64,000 bases of DNA from an uncultured Oscillospiraceae bacterium (GTDB taxonomy: Bacteria > Bacillota > Clostridia > Oscillospirales > Oscillospiraceae): assembly GCA_910578505.1 (NCBI GenBank), contig CAJTPV010000001.1, positions 1 to 64,000 of the forward strand, in the 5' to 3' direction. A program made the position numbers and the translations under genes. This document shows, piece after piece, positions 24,736 through 32,710 of the stretch. Position 1 is the stretch's first letter. The number at the start of each line of letters is the position of its first letter. The notes under the pieces were generated by a model. It made no database searches. It had not been told where the DNA came from and saw only the letters and a list, made by a program, of their open reading frames with translations.

Positions 24736-26370
24736 ATGGAATGGTGGAAGGACGCGATCATCTACCAAATCTATCCCCGGAGCTTTCAGGATTCCAACGG
24801 CGACGGGATTGGCGATATACCGGGCATCATCAGCCGCCTGGGTTATCTGGAGGAGCTGGGCGTGGACGCCATCTGGCTCAGCCCGGTCTACCGCTCCCCC
24901 AATGTGGACAACGGGTATGATATCAGCGACTACCGGGCCATCAACCCGGAATACGGAACCATGGAGGACATGGAGCGGCTCATCCGGGAGGCCCGGCGAC
25001 GGGACATCCGCGTCATCATGGACCTGGTCATCAACCACACCTCCACGGAGCACCCCTGGTTCCAGCGGGGCCGGGAGCGGAACAGCCCCTACTCCAGCTA
25101 TTACTACTGGTCCAGGGGCGACGGCGACGGCGGCCTGCCCAACAACTGGACCGGCTTTTTCGGCGGCGACTGCTGGGAGTTCGACGTGGAGCGGTGCGAA
25201 TACTACCTGCATCTGTTTTCCAAGGAGCAGGCGGATTTGAATTACCACAACCCCGCTGTCCTGGAGGAGGTCAAGGACATCATGCGCTTCTGGCTGGACA
25301 AGGGCGTGGCCGGCTTCCGCTGCGACGTGGTCAACGTGCTGTGGAAGGAGAGCCTGGCCAGCGGGAAAAAGCGGGCCGTGCTCACCGGTATGGAGCAGTA
25401 TCTGTCCCAGGAGGGCAACCACGAGATCCTCCGGCAGCTGCGGAGGGTGCTGGACGAGTACGATGCCTTTGCCGTGGGGGAGGCGGTGTTTGTCACCCCG
25501 GATATGGCCCGGGACCTGTGCGGGGAGGACCGCCGGGAGCTGGATATGGTATTTTCTTTTGAGCATATGGAGTGCGACCAGTACCTTGTCAAGTGGCTGA
25601 AGCGGAAATTCCGCCCACAGGTGTTCTTTGAATGCCTGAGCAGATGGCAGCAGGAGCTGGACTGGAACGCCCTCTATCTGGAGAACCACGACCAGCCCCG
25701 GTCTATTCCCCGCTTCGGCAGCAAGAAGTATTGGAAAAAGAGCGGCAAGCTGCTGGCCACCCTGCTGCTGACCCTGCGGGGCACGCCCTTTATCTATCAG
25801 GGGGAGGAGATCGGCATGACCGGCTTCGACTTCGCCCGCATGCGGCAGGTCAACGACGTGGAGAGCCGCAATGTGAACCGGATCCTGGCCAAATTCCGTG
25901 TCCCCGCCAAGCTGCGCTGGCGCGTCATCTCCCGCACCAGCCGGGACAACGCCCGCACGCCCTTCCAGTGGACAGGGGGGCAGCAGGCAGGCTTCACCAC
26001 CGGGCGGCCCTGGCTGGGGGTCAACCACAACTGCACCAAGGTGAACCTGGCGGATGAGCGGCGGGACCCGGACTCCATCTGGTCCTGGTACCGGGAGCTG
26101 CTGGCCCTGCGGAAGAGCAGCGGCGTGCTCCGCCGGGGGGACTTTGTGCTCCTGGAGGCCGGAAAGCAGGTCTTTGCCTACCGCCGGGAGCTGAAGGGGG
26201 AGTCCCTCACGATCGTTTTGAATTTCAGCGACAGGCCGGCCCAATCCCCCCTGCGGGGGACGCTGGTGCGGTCCAGCTGCCCGCGCCGGAGCTTCAACGG
26301 CTCCCTGCAGCCCTGGGAGGCAGTCATTCTGGAGGAGGAGGGCGTATATGACGAATCTGCCGGAGTTTGA
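24736..26370 (+). CDS. GH13 alpha-glucosidase (oligo-1,6-glucosidase / MalL type)
   Basis: An intact 544-residue GH13 subfamily-31-like enzyme releasing glucose from the non-reducing end of short alpha-glucans; no signal peptide, so cytoplasmic. Motifs: 'WWKDAIIYQIYPRSFQDSNG', 'DLVINHTS', 'GFRCDVVN' (nucleophile Asp197), 'VGEAV' (Glu249), 'LENHDQPR' (Asp319), 'GTPFIYQGEEIGM'. Catalytic triad complete. Val in the 'CDVV' region fits alpha-1,6-active members, but specificity cannot be fixed by eye. Paralogue of the GH13 at 16983. It heads a four-gene operon; the next gene overlaps it by 23 bases. Confidence 0.92.
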   Translation: MEWWKDAIIYQIYPRSFQDSNGDGIGDIPGIISRLGYLEELGVDAIWLSPVYRSPNVDNGYDISDYRAINPEYGTMEDMERLIREARRRDIRVIMDLVINHTSTEHPWFQRGRERNSPYSSYYYWSRGDGDGGLPNNWTGFFGGDCWEFDVERCEYYLHLFSKEQADLNYHNPAVLEEVKDIMRFWLDKGVAGFRCDVVNVLWKESLASGKKRAVLTGMEQYLSQEGNHEILRQLRRVLDEYDAFAVGEAVFVTPDMARDLCGEDRRELDMVFSFEHMECDQYLVKWLKRKFRPQVFFECLSRWQQELDWNALYLENHDQPRSIPRFGSKKYWKKSGKLLATLLLTLRGTPFIYQGEEIGMTGFDFARMRQVNDVESRNVNRILAKFRVPAKLRWRVISRTSRDNARTPFQWTGGQQAGFTTGRPWLGVNHNCTKVNLADERRDPDSIWSWYRELLALRKSSGVLRRGDFVLLEAGKQVFAYRRELKGESLTIVLNFSDRPAQSPLRGTLVRSSCPRRSFNGSLQPWEAVILEEEGVYDESAGV

Positions 26371-26872
26371 GCTCATCCGCTCCAGCCGCCGGACGCTGGC
26401 CCTGGAGATCACGGCGGACTGCCGGGTAGTGGTCCGGGCGCCCCTGCGGGCCAGCCGGGCGCATATTGACGAATTTGTCGCCAATCACAAGCAGTGGATC
26501 GAGACCCACATGGCCCGCCAGCGTGCCCGCCGGGACAACCACCCGGAGCCCACGGAGCAGGAGCGGGAGGCGTATATCCGCCGGGCCATGGAGGAGCTGC
26601 CGGGGAAGGTGGCCCGCTACAGCGCGGAAATGCAGCTGTATCCCACCGGCATCACCATCACCGGCGCGCGCAAACGGTTCGGCAGCTGCAGCGGGAAAAA
26701 CCGCATCTGCTTCTCCTGGCGGCTGATGCAGTACCCGGAGGAGGCCATCGACTACGTGGTGGTCCACGAGCTGGCCCATATCCGGCACAAGGACCACAGC
26801 AGGGCCTTTTACGACTGCGTGGCCCAGGTGATGCCCGACTGGCGGGAGCGCCGGGCGCTGCTGCGGGCCTGA
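26348..26872 (+). CDS. YgjP-like zinc metallohydrolase (DUF45)
   Basis: A 174-residue member of the YgjP/WLM-like family. Zinc-binding signature 'HELAHIRHKDHSRAFY' (residues about 139-154) and upstream 'ARKRFGSCSGKNRICFSWRL', which are the two conserved blocks of DUF45. Members are predicted metal-dependent peptidases or hydrolases; one homologue has been reported to act on UTP, but substrate here is unknown. Overlaps the GH13 gene by 23 bases, so it is translationally coupled to it although no functional link is evident. Confidence 0.85.
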   Translation: MTNLPEFELIRSSRRTLALEITADCRVVVRAPLRASRAHIDEFVANHKQWIETHMARQRARRDNHPEPTEQEREAYIRRAMEELPGKVARYSAEMQLYPTGITITGARKRFGSCSGKNRICFSWRLMQYPEEAIDYVVVHELAHIRHKDHSRAFYDCVAQVMPDWRERRALLRA

Positions 26873-26894
26873 AAAGGAGGATGTGAGAAAGACT

Positions 26895-27299
26895 ATGATT
26901 GCTGTTGTTTGTATCGATGATAAGGGCGGCATGCTCTTCAACCGCCGCCGCCAGAGCCAGGACCGCCTGCTGCGGGAGGACCTGCTGCGGGAGGCCGGCG
27001 GCGGGCCGCTGTGGATGAACGGGTATTCCGCCAAGCAGTTCGCCCCCCTGCCGGACAACGTCCGGGTGGCGGAGGACTTCCCGGCCCAGGCCGGGCCGGG
27101 GGAGCTGTGCCTGACGGAGACCCAGGACCCGGCGTCCTGGCCCGTGCCGCCGGAGGGCCTGATCGTATACCGCTGGAACCGCACCTATCCCGCCGACCTG
27201 TTCCTGACGCTGCCCCTGGAGCAGTGGACGCTGGTCCGGCAGGAGGAGTTCGCCGGTTCCTCCCACCAGAACATCACAAAGGAGGTCTATACCCGATGA
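26895..27299 (+). CDS. Conserved hypothetical protein
   Basis: A 134-residue soluble protein beginning 'MIAVVCIDDKGGMLFNRRRQ' and ending 'SSHQNITKEVYTR'. This looks like a small Firmicutes family of unknown function with a conserved 'DD.GGM.FN.RRQS.D' start. No catalytic motif is clear. AGGAGG lies 14 bases before this ATG and only 2 before an in-frame GTG at 26883; I prefer the ATG because it begins the conserved motif. The stop overlaps the next start (ATGA), showing coupling to the secreted nuclease gene. Confidence 0.7.
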   Translation: MIAVVCIDDKGGMLFNRRRQSQDRLLREDLLREAGGGPLWMNGYSAKQFAPLPDNVRVAEDFPAQAGPGELCLTETQDPASWPVPPEGLIVYRWNRTYPADLFLTLPLEQWTLVRQEEFAGSSHQNITKEVYTR

Positions 27300-28231
27300 A
27301 ATACCGCCTGCTGTCCGCCCTGTTGTGCTGCCTGCTACTGGCCGGTTGCGCCGGTCAGGCCGGCGGCCCCGGCCCCGTTGGAACCGCCGGAAGCGCCGGG
27401 GACACCGTGCAGCTGCCGGAAGCGCCGCCGGCCACCGCCAATACGGTCAATACGGTTACCATTGACGCCATCCCCGCCTATTCCGGCAGCGCCTATGTGG
27501 CCCTGTCGGACAACGTCCCCGGCTTCACGGATGCGGACATGACCACCAACTCCTTTGAGACCTACAGTCCCCTGGACAGCCTGGGCCGCTGCGGCACGGC
27601 CTGCGCCTGCGTGGGCGTGGACCTGATGCCCACGGAGGAGCGGGGGTCCATCGGCTCCGTGAAGCCCACAGGCTGGCAGACCGTCAAATATGACTGCGTG
27701 GACGGAAAGTACCTGTATAACCGCTGCCACCTGATCGGCTTTCAGCTGACAGGGGAGAACGCCAACCGGGAAAATCTCATCACCGGCACCAGGTCCCTCA
27801 ATGTGGACGGCATGCTGCCCTTTGAAAACCTGGTGGCGGACTATGTGAAGGAGACGGAGAACCACGTGCTCTACCGGGTGACGCCCATCTTCGACGGGGA
27901 CAATCTGGTGGCGGACGGCGTGCAGATGGAGGCCCTGAGCGTGGAGGACGGCGGCGAGGCGGTGTCCTTCAACGTCTTTGTCTACAATGTGCAGCCAGGC
28001 GTGACCATCGACTACGCCACCGGGGAGAGCCGCCTGGCGGAGGAGGACAGCACGTCCGCCGGCACAGGCAGCGCGGCGAGCTACATACTCAATACCAACT
28101 CGAAGAAATTCCACGACCCCGGCTGCGCCAACGCCGCCTCCATCAGCCAGGGAAACCGGCAGGATTTCACCGGCAGCAGGCAGGAGCTCCTCGACCAGGG
28201 GTACGCACCCTGCGGGCAGTGCAAGCCCTAA
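27296..28231 (+). CDS. Secreted DNA/RNA non-specific endonuclease lipoprotein
   Basis: A 311-residue lipoprotein: signal peptide with lipobox 'LLLAGC' (Cys ~18), a low-complexity linker, then an EndA/streptodornase-type nuclease domain with 'YNRCHLIGFQLTGENANREN' and 'NLITGTRSLNVDGMLPFEN', where the His of 'NRCHLIG' is the expected general base and the Asn of 'NRENLI' a metal ligand. The C-terminal ~50 residues ('SYILNTNSKKFHDPGCAN', 'YAPCGQCKP') form an Ada-like zinc-binding module often appended to surface nucleases. Anchored outside the membrane; likely scavenges or degrades DNA. SD AAAGGAGG precedes the ATG, which overlaps the upstream stop. Confidence 0.87.
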   Translation: MKYRLLSALLCCLLLAGCAGQAGGPGPVGTAGSAGDTVQLPEAPPATANTVNTVTIDAIPAYSGSAYVALSDNVPGFTDADMTTNSFETYSPLDSLGRCGTACACVGVDLMPTEERGSIGSVKPTGWQTVKYDCVDGKYLYNRCHLIGFQLTGENANRENLITGTRSLNVDGMLPFENLVADYVKETENHVLYRVTPIFDGDNLVADGVQMEALSVEDGGEAVSFNVFVYNVQPGVTIDYATGESRLAEEDSTSAGTGSAASYILNTNSKKFHDPGCANAASISQGNRQDFTGSRQELLDQGYAPCGQCKP

Positions 28232-28262
28232 CAGGGCGCGGATGCCATCATGTCTGCCGGCC

Positions 28263-28300
28263 AAAGGACCATGCGGGAATTTTTTCTCCATGGTCCTTTT
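28263..28300 (+). terminator. Intrinsic terminator after the nuclease gene
   Basis: AAAGGACCATG (28263-28273) pairs with CATGGTCCTTT (28289-28299), then T. Closes the GH13-to-nuclease operon. Confidence 0.75.
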
Positions 28301-28318
28301 CCGACTGCCCAATGGCTA

Positions 28319-28348
28319 TTGACACTTAGCGGGCCGAAATAGTATAAT
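28319..28348 (+). promoter_or_regulatory. Sigma-A promoter for the kinase-SBP operon
   Basis: TTGACA (28319-28324), 18-base spacer, TATAAT (28343-28348). Confidence 0.75.
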
Positions 28349-28440
28349 ATGGAAACAGATGGATACGCTTTATGAAACAAATGGGCATGTCTTCTTTGCG
28401 GCCGGGTGCTTCTGCAGAGCATATGAATGGAGGGTTGTCG

Positions 28441-30627
28441 ATGAACGAGAGGCCAAACAGCCAAAAAACACAGCGGGGCTTCTCCCTGCTCTTCTCCATA
28501 ATACTGATTTTTTCTATATTCGGGGCGACCATTTTTGCTGTGTCGCGGAGAATGGCCAACGAGATGAGCGAGTCCGCCATCCAAAATCTGAGCGAAAGCC
28601 TGGATCTGATCCAGAGCACCATTGAGGCAATCCTGCGCAGCCAGGCGGATTTTCAGCTGTTGATTGCCCAGGAGGTGGCCCAGGCGGAGAACCCGGAGAC
28701 GTATATCCGCACCTATAAGAGAAATCAGACCATGGCAAAGCTGTCACTGATCGTTTCCGGCGAAACAGAGGGCGTCTCCAATACCGGAGACCGGTTCACC
28801 GAAGCGGAGCTGGACTTTTCCGCCGGCGGGGCGGTGATGGGTCTGGCGGTCTCCCAGTCCTATGTGAACTACATGGGCACGTGGGCCTATACGATGAAGT
28901 GTCCCGTTGAGCGGGACGGACAGGTGATCGGAACACTCTACGCGGAGTATATCTATGATACCATTGACCAGTCCCTCCCGGACGGGTTCTACAATAAGCA
29001 GGCCTCGCTGTATATCATGGACTCACAGAGCCAGCGCTTCGTCCTGAAGCCCAAGGGAATGGGCAAGCGCAGCGCAGGCCATCTGAATCTGGCGGATTTT
29101 TACCGGGCCAACGAAATTGGGAACACGGATATTCAGGCGGAGGTGGAGGCGTGCCTGGACACAGGCCGGAACGCGCTGTTTTACCACGATATCCGGGACG
29201 AACAGGCTCTCAACTACATGTGGTCGGTCAACGGCGGGACGATCTTCCTGGTGGGCTATGTGCCGGTAGCGGCGATTCAGCAGGAGGGCCGGACCGTCAA
29301 TCAGAATATCATGATTGTGGTGGTCTCGCTGCTGGCGGCGTTTCTGCTGTGCATTGGCCTGTACTACCGGAACTGGCGGCAGCAGGAGAAGCTGCGCCGG
29401 GAACAGGAGGCGGAGCGGAAGCGATACAGCCAGCAGCTGGCGGAGGCGCTGCAGGCCGCCCAGATCGCCAGCGAATCCAAGACCATGTTCCTGTCCAACA
29501 TGTCCCACGACATCCGCACCCCCATGAACGCGGTGCTGGGGTTTACCTCCCTCCTGGCCAGGGACGCGGAGAACCCGGCCAAGGTGCGGGAGTATACCCA
29601 GAAGATTACCGCCTCCGGCCAGCACCTCCTCAGTCTTATCAACGACATCCTGGATGTCTCCAAAATCGAGAGCGGGAAAGTGGTGCTCAACTATGAGCGC
29701 TTCGCCCTGGACGACGTGGTGTCCTCCGTGGACGCCATCATCCAGCCCATAGCCAGGGCCAAGGGACAGCAGTTCCACCTGGAGACAACAGACATCCGGC
29801 ACGAGTACCTGGTGGGGGATGAGACCAGGATCAATCAGATCCTCATCAACCTCCTCTCCAACGCCGTGAAATACACCCCGGAGGGCGGCGAGATATGGCT
29901 GCGCATCATCGGCCTGAAGCAGCGCTCCAGCCAGTATGAGCACATCCGCATTGAGGTGGAGGACAATGGCTACGGCATGACGCCGGAGTATTTGGAGACG
30001 ATCTTCGACGCCTTTACCCGGGCGGAGAACAGCACCACCAACAAGGTGCAGGGCACCGGTCTGGGCATGACGATCACCAAGAGCATCGTGGAGCTGATGG
30101 GCGGCACCATCGACGTGCGCAGCCAGGTGGACCAGGGCACTCTCTTCCGGGTGGAGCTGGAGCTGCGGGTGCTGGAGGAGGCCCCGCCGGACAAGGCACC
30201 CCCGCCGGCGCCGGAGGAGGCCGGCGACTTGACGGGAATGCGGTTCCTGGCCGCGGAGGACAATGCGATCAACGCGGAGATTCTGGCGGAGCTGTTGGAC
30301 ATCGAGGGCGCGTCCTGCGAGATTGTGGCCGACGGCCGCCTGGCGGTGGAGCGCTTCCAGCGCGCGGAGCCGGGGGAGTTTGACGCGATCCTGATGGATG
30401 TGCAGATGCCGGTGATGAACGGCCACGAGGCCGCCAGGGCCATCCGCGCCCTGGCGCGGGAGGACGCGGGGCGCATCCCCATTATCGCCATGACGGCCAA
30501 CGCCTTTGCCGAGGACGAGAAGGCCGCTCTGGATGCCGGGATGGACGCCCACGTGCCCAAGCCCCTGAATATGGAGCAGTTGAGGAAGGTCATTGCGCAA
30601 TTAAGAGGACGAAAGGGAGGACAATGA
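28441..30627 (+). CDS. Hybrid sensor histidine kinase/response regulator
   Basis: A 728-residue membrane kinase. TM1 at about 15-35, an extracytoplasmic sensor of ~250 residues (residues 36-288, Cache-like by position and the 'YVNYMGTWAYTMKCPV' strand pattern), TM2 at about 289-309, coiled coil, HisKA with phospho-His356 in 'SNMSHDIRTPMNAVLG', HATPase with 'NLLSNAVKYTPEGGE', 'EDNGYGM' and 'GTGLGMTI', and a C-terminal REC domain (about 601-720) with Asp653 in 'ILMDVQMPVMNG'. There is no DNA-binding output and no Hpt, so the phosphate must pass to another protein. Start ATG has GGAGGG six bases upstream. Its end overlaps the next gene by 4 bases. Confidence 0.92.
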   Translation: MNERPNSQKTQRGFSLLFSIILIFSIFGATIFAVSRRMANEMSESAIQNLSESLDLIQSTIEAILRSQADFQLLIAQEVAQAENPETYIRTYKRNQTMAKLSLIVSGETEGVSNTGDRFTEAELDFSAGGAVMGLAVSQSYVNYMGTWAYTMKCPVERDGQVIGTLYAEYIYDTIDQSLPDGFYNKQASLYIMDSQSQRFVLKPKGMGKRSAGHLNLADFYRANEIGNTDIQAEVEACLDTGRNALFYHDIRDEQALNYMWSVNGGTIFLVGYVPVAAIQQEGRTVNQNIMIVVVSLLAAFLLCIGLYYRNWRQQEKLRREQEAERKRYSQQLAEALQAAQIASESKTMFLSNMSHDIRTPMNAVLGFTSLLARDAENPAKVREYTQKITASGQHLLSLINDILDVSKIESGKVVLNYERFALDDVVSSVDAIIQPIARAKGQQFHLETTDIRHEYLVGDETRINQILINLLSNAVKYTPEGGEIWLRIIGLKQRSSQYEHIRIEVEDNGYGMTPEYLETIFDAFTRAENSTTNKVQGTGLGMTITKSIVELMGGTIDVRSQVDQGTLFRVELELRVLEEAPPDKAPPPAPEEAGDLTGMRFLAAEDNAINAEILAELLDIEGASCEIVADGRLAVERFQRAEPGEFDAILMDVQMPVMNGHEAARAIRALAREDAGRIPIIAMTANAFAEDEKAALDAGMDAHVPKPLNMEQLRKVIAQLRGRKGGQ

Positions 30628-31934
30628 CGGATATGAAGAGGCAGAGATGGTTTGCCGTCTGTCTGGCGGCGCTGGCGGCAGTGCTGCTGGCAAGCTGCGG
30701 CGGCAGGCAGACCCCCCAGAACCTGGTGAAGCAGGATGACGAGGACAGGCCGGTGGTCAACCTGTTCAGCCCCATGGAAAAAACGAACCCTGACGCGGAC
30801 AACGTGGCACGGACCGCCGCGGACCTGACGGTGGCGATGGCGGAGGAAAGTCTGGGCGTCACCATAGCCTACCGGACCTATACGGCGGAGGATTATCAGG
30901 ATAAAACCTATGACGATGTGTGTCTTGACCGGGCCCGCAGCGATATGGACGACCTGTACCTGCTCAATCCGGACACCATTCTGACTCTGGGTGCGGAGGG
31001 AAAGCTGGTGGACCTGTCCGGGCTGGACAGCGCCAAGAACCTGCGGGAGATCATCCGCACCGCCAATACAGTGGACGGGAAGCTGGTGGCCATCCCCCAG
31101 GAGGTGGTGGCCTACGGACTGTTTATCAACAAGGACCTGTTTGAGCGGTATGGCCTTGGCCTGCCGGAGACGCCGGAGCAGTTCCTGGAGTGCTGCCGGG
31201 TGTTCCAGGACAACGGGATCGAGACGCCCATCGGCGCCAATCGCTGGTGGCTGGAGACCTTTGTCTTTGCCCAGGCCTACGCCGATTTGTACAACGGGGG
31301 AAACACGGAGGCGGAAATTGCCGCCCTCAACAGCGGAGAGGCCCGGTACAGCGACTACATGCGCCCCGGCTTTGAATTTCTTCAGACGCTGATCGACGAG
31401 GGCTATGTGGACGCGGAAAAGGCTCTGGTCAGCGAGGCCATTGACGGCGAGGGCGCGGATTTTCTGGCGGGAAAGACCCCCATCGTCATGGCTTACTGGG
31501 GTGCGGCCAACACAGAGACCGCCTATGGGAAGACGGATTTTGAGATGGAGGTCATCGGCTTCCCCAGCAGCCGGGGCCAGATGCCGGTGATGCCCATGAC
31601 CGGCTGGGCCGTGGGCGCGGAGGCGGAGCACCGGGAGGACGCGGTCAAGGTTCTGGACTGCATGGTCTCCGACGAGGCGCTCCAGCTCTTCTCCGAGACC
31701 AACCGGGTCATCTCCCCCTCCCGAAACGTCAAGGTGGACTGCGTCCCCGCCCTGCGCCCCCTCAACGACAGGATCGAGGAGGGCGTGTATGTCCTGGGCT
31801 CCAACGCGGGGATGAATGTGGAGCAGTGGGGCAACACCTGTCTGATCGTGCGGGAGCTGCTGGGCGGCGCGTCGGTTGACGAGTGCATGGCGGCCTTTGA
31901 CCAGCTGCAGGAGGCGGCGATGAACAGGCCGTAG
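30624..31934 (+). CDS. Extracellular solute-binding lipoprotein (family 1 SBP-like)
   Basis: A 436-residue lipoprotein with lipobox 'VLLASC', resembling ABC-transporter solute-binding proteins for sugars ('GKLVAIPQEVVAYGLFINKD', 'YGLGLPETPEQFLECCRVFQ', 'GFPSSRGQMPVMPMTGWAVG'). No permease or ATPase gene is near. The start codon overlaps the stop of the hybrid histidine kinase (ATGA), so the two proteins are made together. I infer a role as periplasm-side ligand sensor for the kinase, analogous to binding-protein-assisted kinases, but a transport role with distant permeases is possible. Confidence 0.8.
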   Translation: MTDMKRQRWFAVCLAALAAVLLASCGGRQTPQNLVKQDDEDRPVVNLFSPMEKTNPDADNVARTAADLTVAMAEESLGVTIAYRTYTAEDYQDKTYDDVCLDRARSDMDDLYLLNPDTILTLGAEGKLVDLSGLDSAKNLREIIRTANTVDGKLVAIPQEVVAYGLFINKDLFERYGLGLPETPEQFLECCRVFQDNGIETPIGANRWWLETFVFAQAYADLYNGGNTEAEIAALNSGEARYSDYMRPGFEFLQTLIDEGYVDAEKALVSEAIDGEGADFLAGKTPIVMAYWGAANTETAYGKTDFEMEVIGFPSSRGQMPVMPMTGWAVGAEAEHREDAVKVLDCMVSDEALQLFSETNRVISPSRNVKVDCVPALRPLNDRIEEGVYVLGSNAGMNVEQWGNTCLIVRELLGGASVDECMAAFDQLQEAAMNRP

Positions 31935-31973
31935 AGAGCGGTCCCACTTCCATCAGAATCACTCAGCAAAACA

Positions 31974-32008
31974 GCTCCCACAGAAGGCGCACGGTCTTCT
32001 GTGGGAGC
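31974..32008. terminator. Inverted repeat between convergent genes
   Basis: GCTCCCACAGAAG (31974-31986) pairs perfectly with CTTCTGTGGGAGC (31996-32008). No T-run, but its place after the SBP gene fits a terminator. Confidence 0.55.
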
Positions 32009-32039
32009 GTATTGACATTGGGGGGAATCATGGCGCTTC

Positions 32040-32710
32040 TTATTGCTTGGTTAAAAGCTCCGCATAGTGCTGCCGCTCATTTTCGGGAATTTTTAGTGCC
32101 TCCATAGCCTGCTCCGCTGACCAACATGTGGTTTCCATCAAGTTCTGAATAGAAGTGATGACTCCCTTCGCCATGCCCTTCGCCATACCCTTCGCCATAC
32201 CTTCTGCACGCCCTTTCGCAATCCCTTCGCGTTCAATAGCAATACCCAGGTTACACATATCATTTAACCCCCCTTCCAGTTCTTGCGTCATCGGGATACC
32301 AAAATCGTTCTCCAGGACCTGCCGCTTTTCCGCCACTTCGATGTCATTGGACAGCAGCACATCCAGCAATTTCAAGATATCGCAGTCTGTGTCCTCCGGT
32401 TTGCCCAGACAAATCATAAGCAAGGTCATCAAATCATAGTTCCGGACCGGCTCCCTCACATAGCCAACCATATCCTCTTCCACAATGCGATAGCGTGTAA
32501 TCGTATTCTGCCGATTCACCGGCGGCCTGATTGCAATAAAAATGCTGTATACCTTTTTAATATCCTGATAATTTGAGTTTGTGAACTCCGTACCATACTG
32601 TGCCGAGATCATCCGGCAGCAGTAATAGATTCCCCGCTTTGGCAGCGGATATCCGGGGTAGTAATCTCCCTGCGCCTCAATGTCATAGCGGGGCCTAGAC
32701 GTCTCCAAAG
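32040..32710 (-). pseudogene. Rpn/PD-(D/E)XK nuclease-transposase, 5'-truncated
   Basis: The frame encodes 'YDIEAQGDYYPGYPLPKRG' followed by 'YYCCRMISAQYG', the middle of an Rpn-family (recombination-promoting nuclease, PD-(D/E)XK) protein, through to a normal C-terminus with the usual Gly/Lys-rich 'KGRAEGMAKGMAKGMAKG' repeats. The N-terminal ~70 residues, which carry the first catalytic acid, are missing: upstream the frame enters the 3' end of the LTA-synthase-like gene near 32695. No SD precedes the first Met. It is a remnant joined to its neighbour by deletion or insertion. Confidence 0.75.

Noticed and set aside
30624..31934. A complete sugar ABC transporter operon
   Set aside because: No permease or ATPase follows; the next gene is a convergent Rpn remnant.
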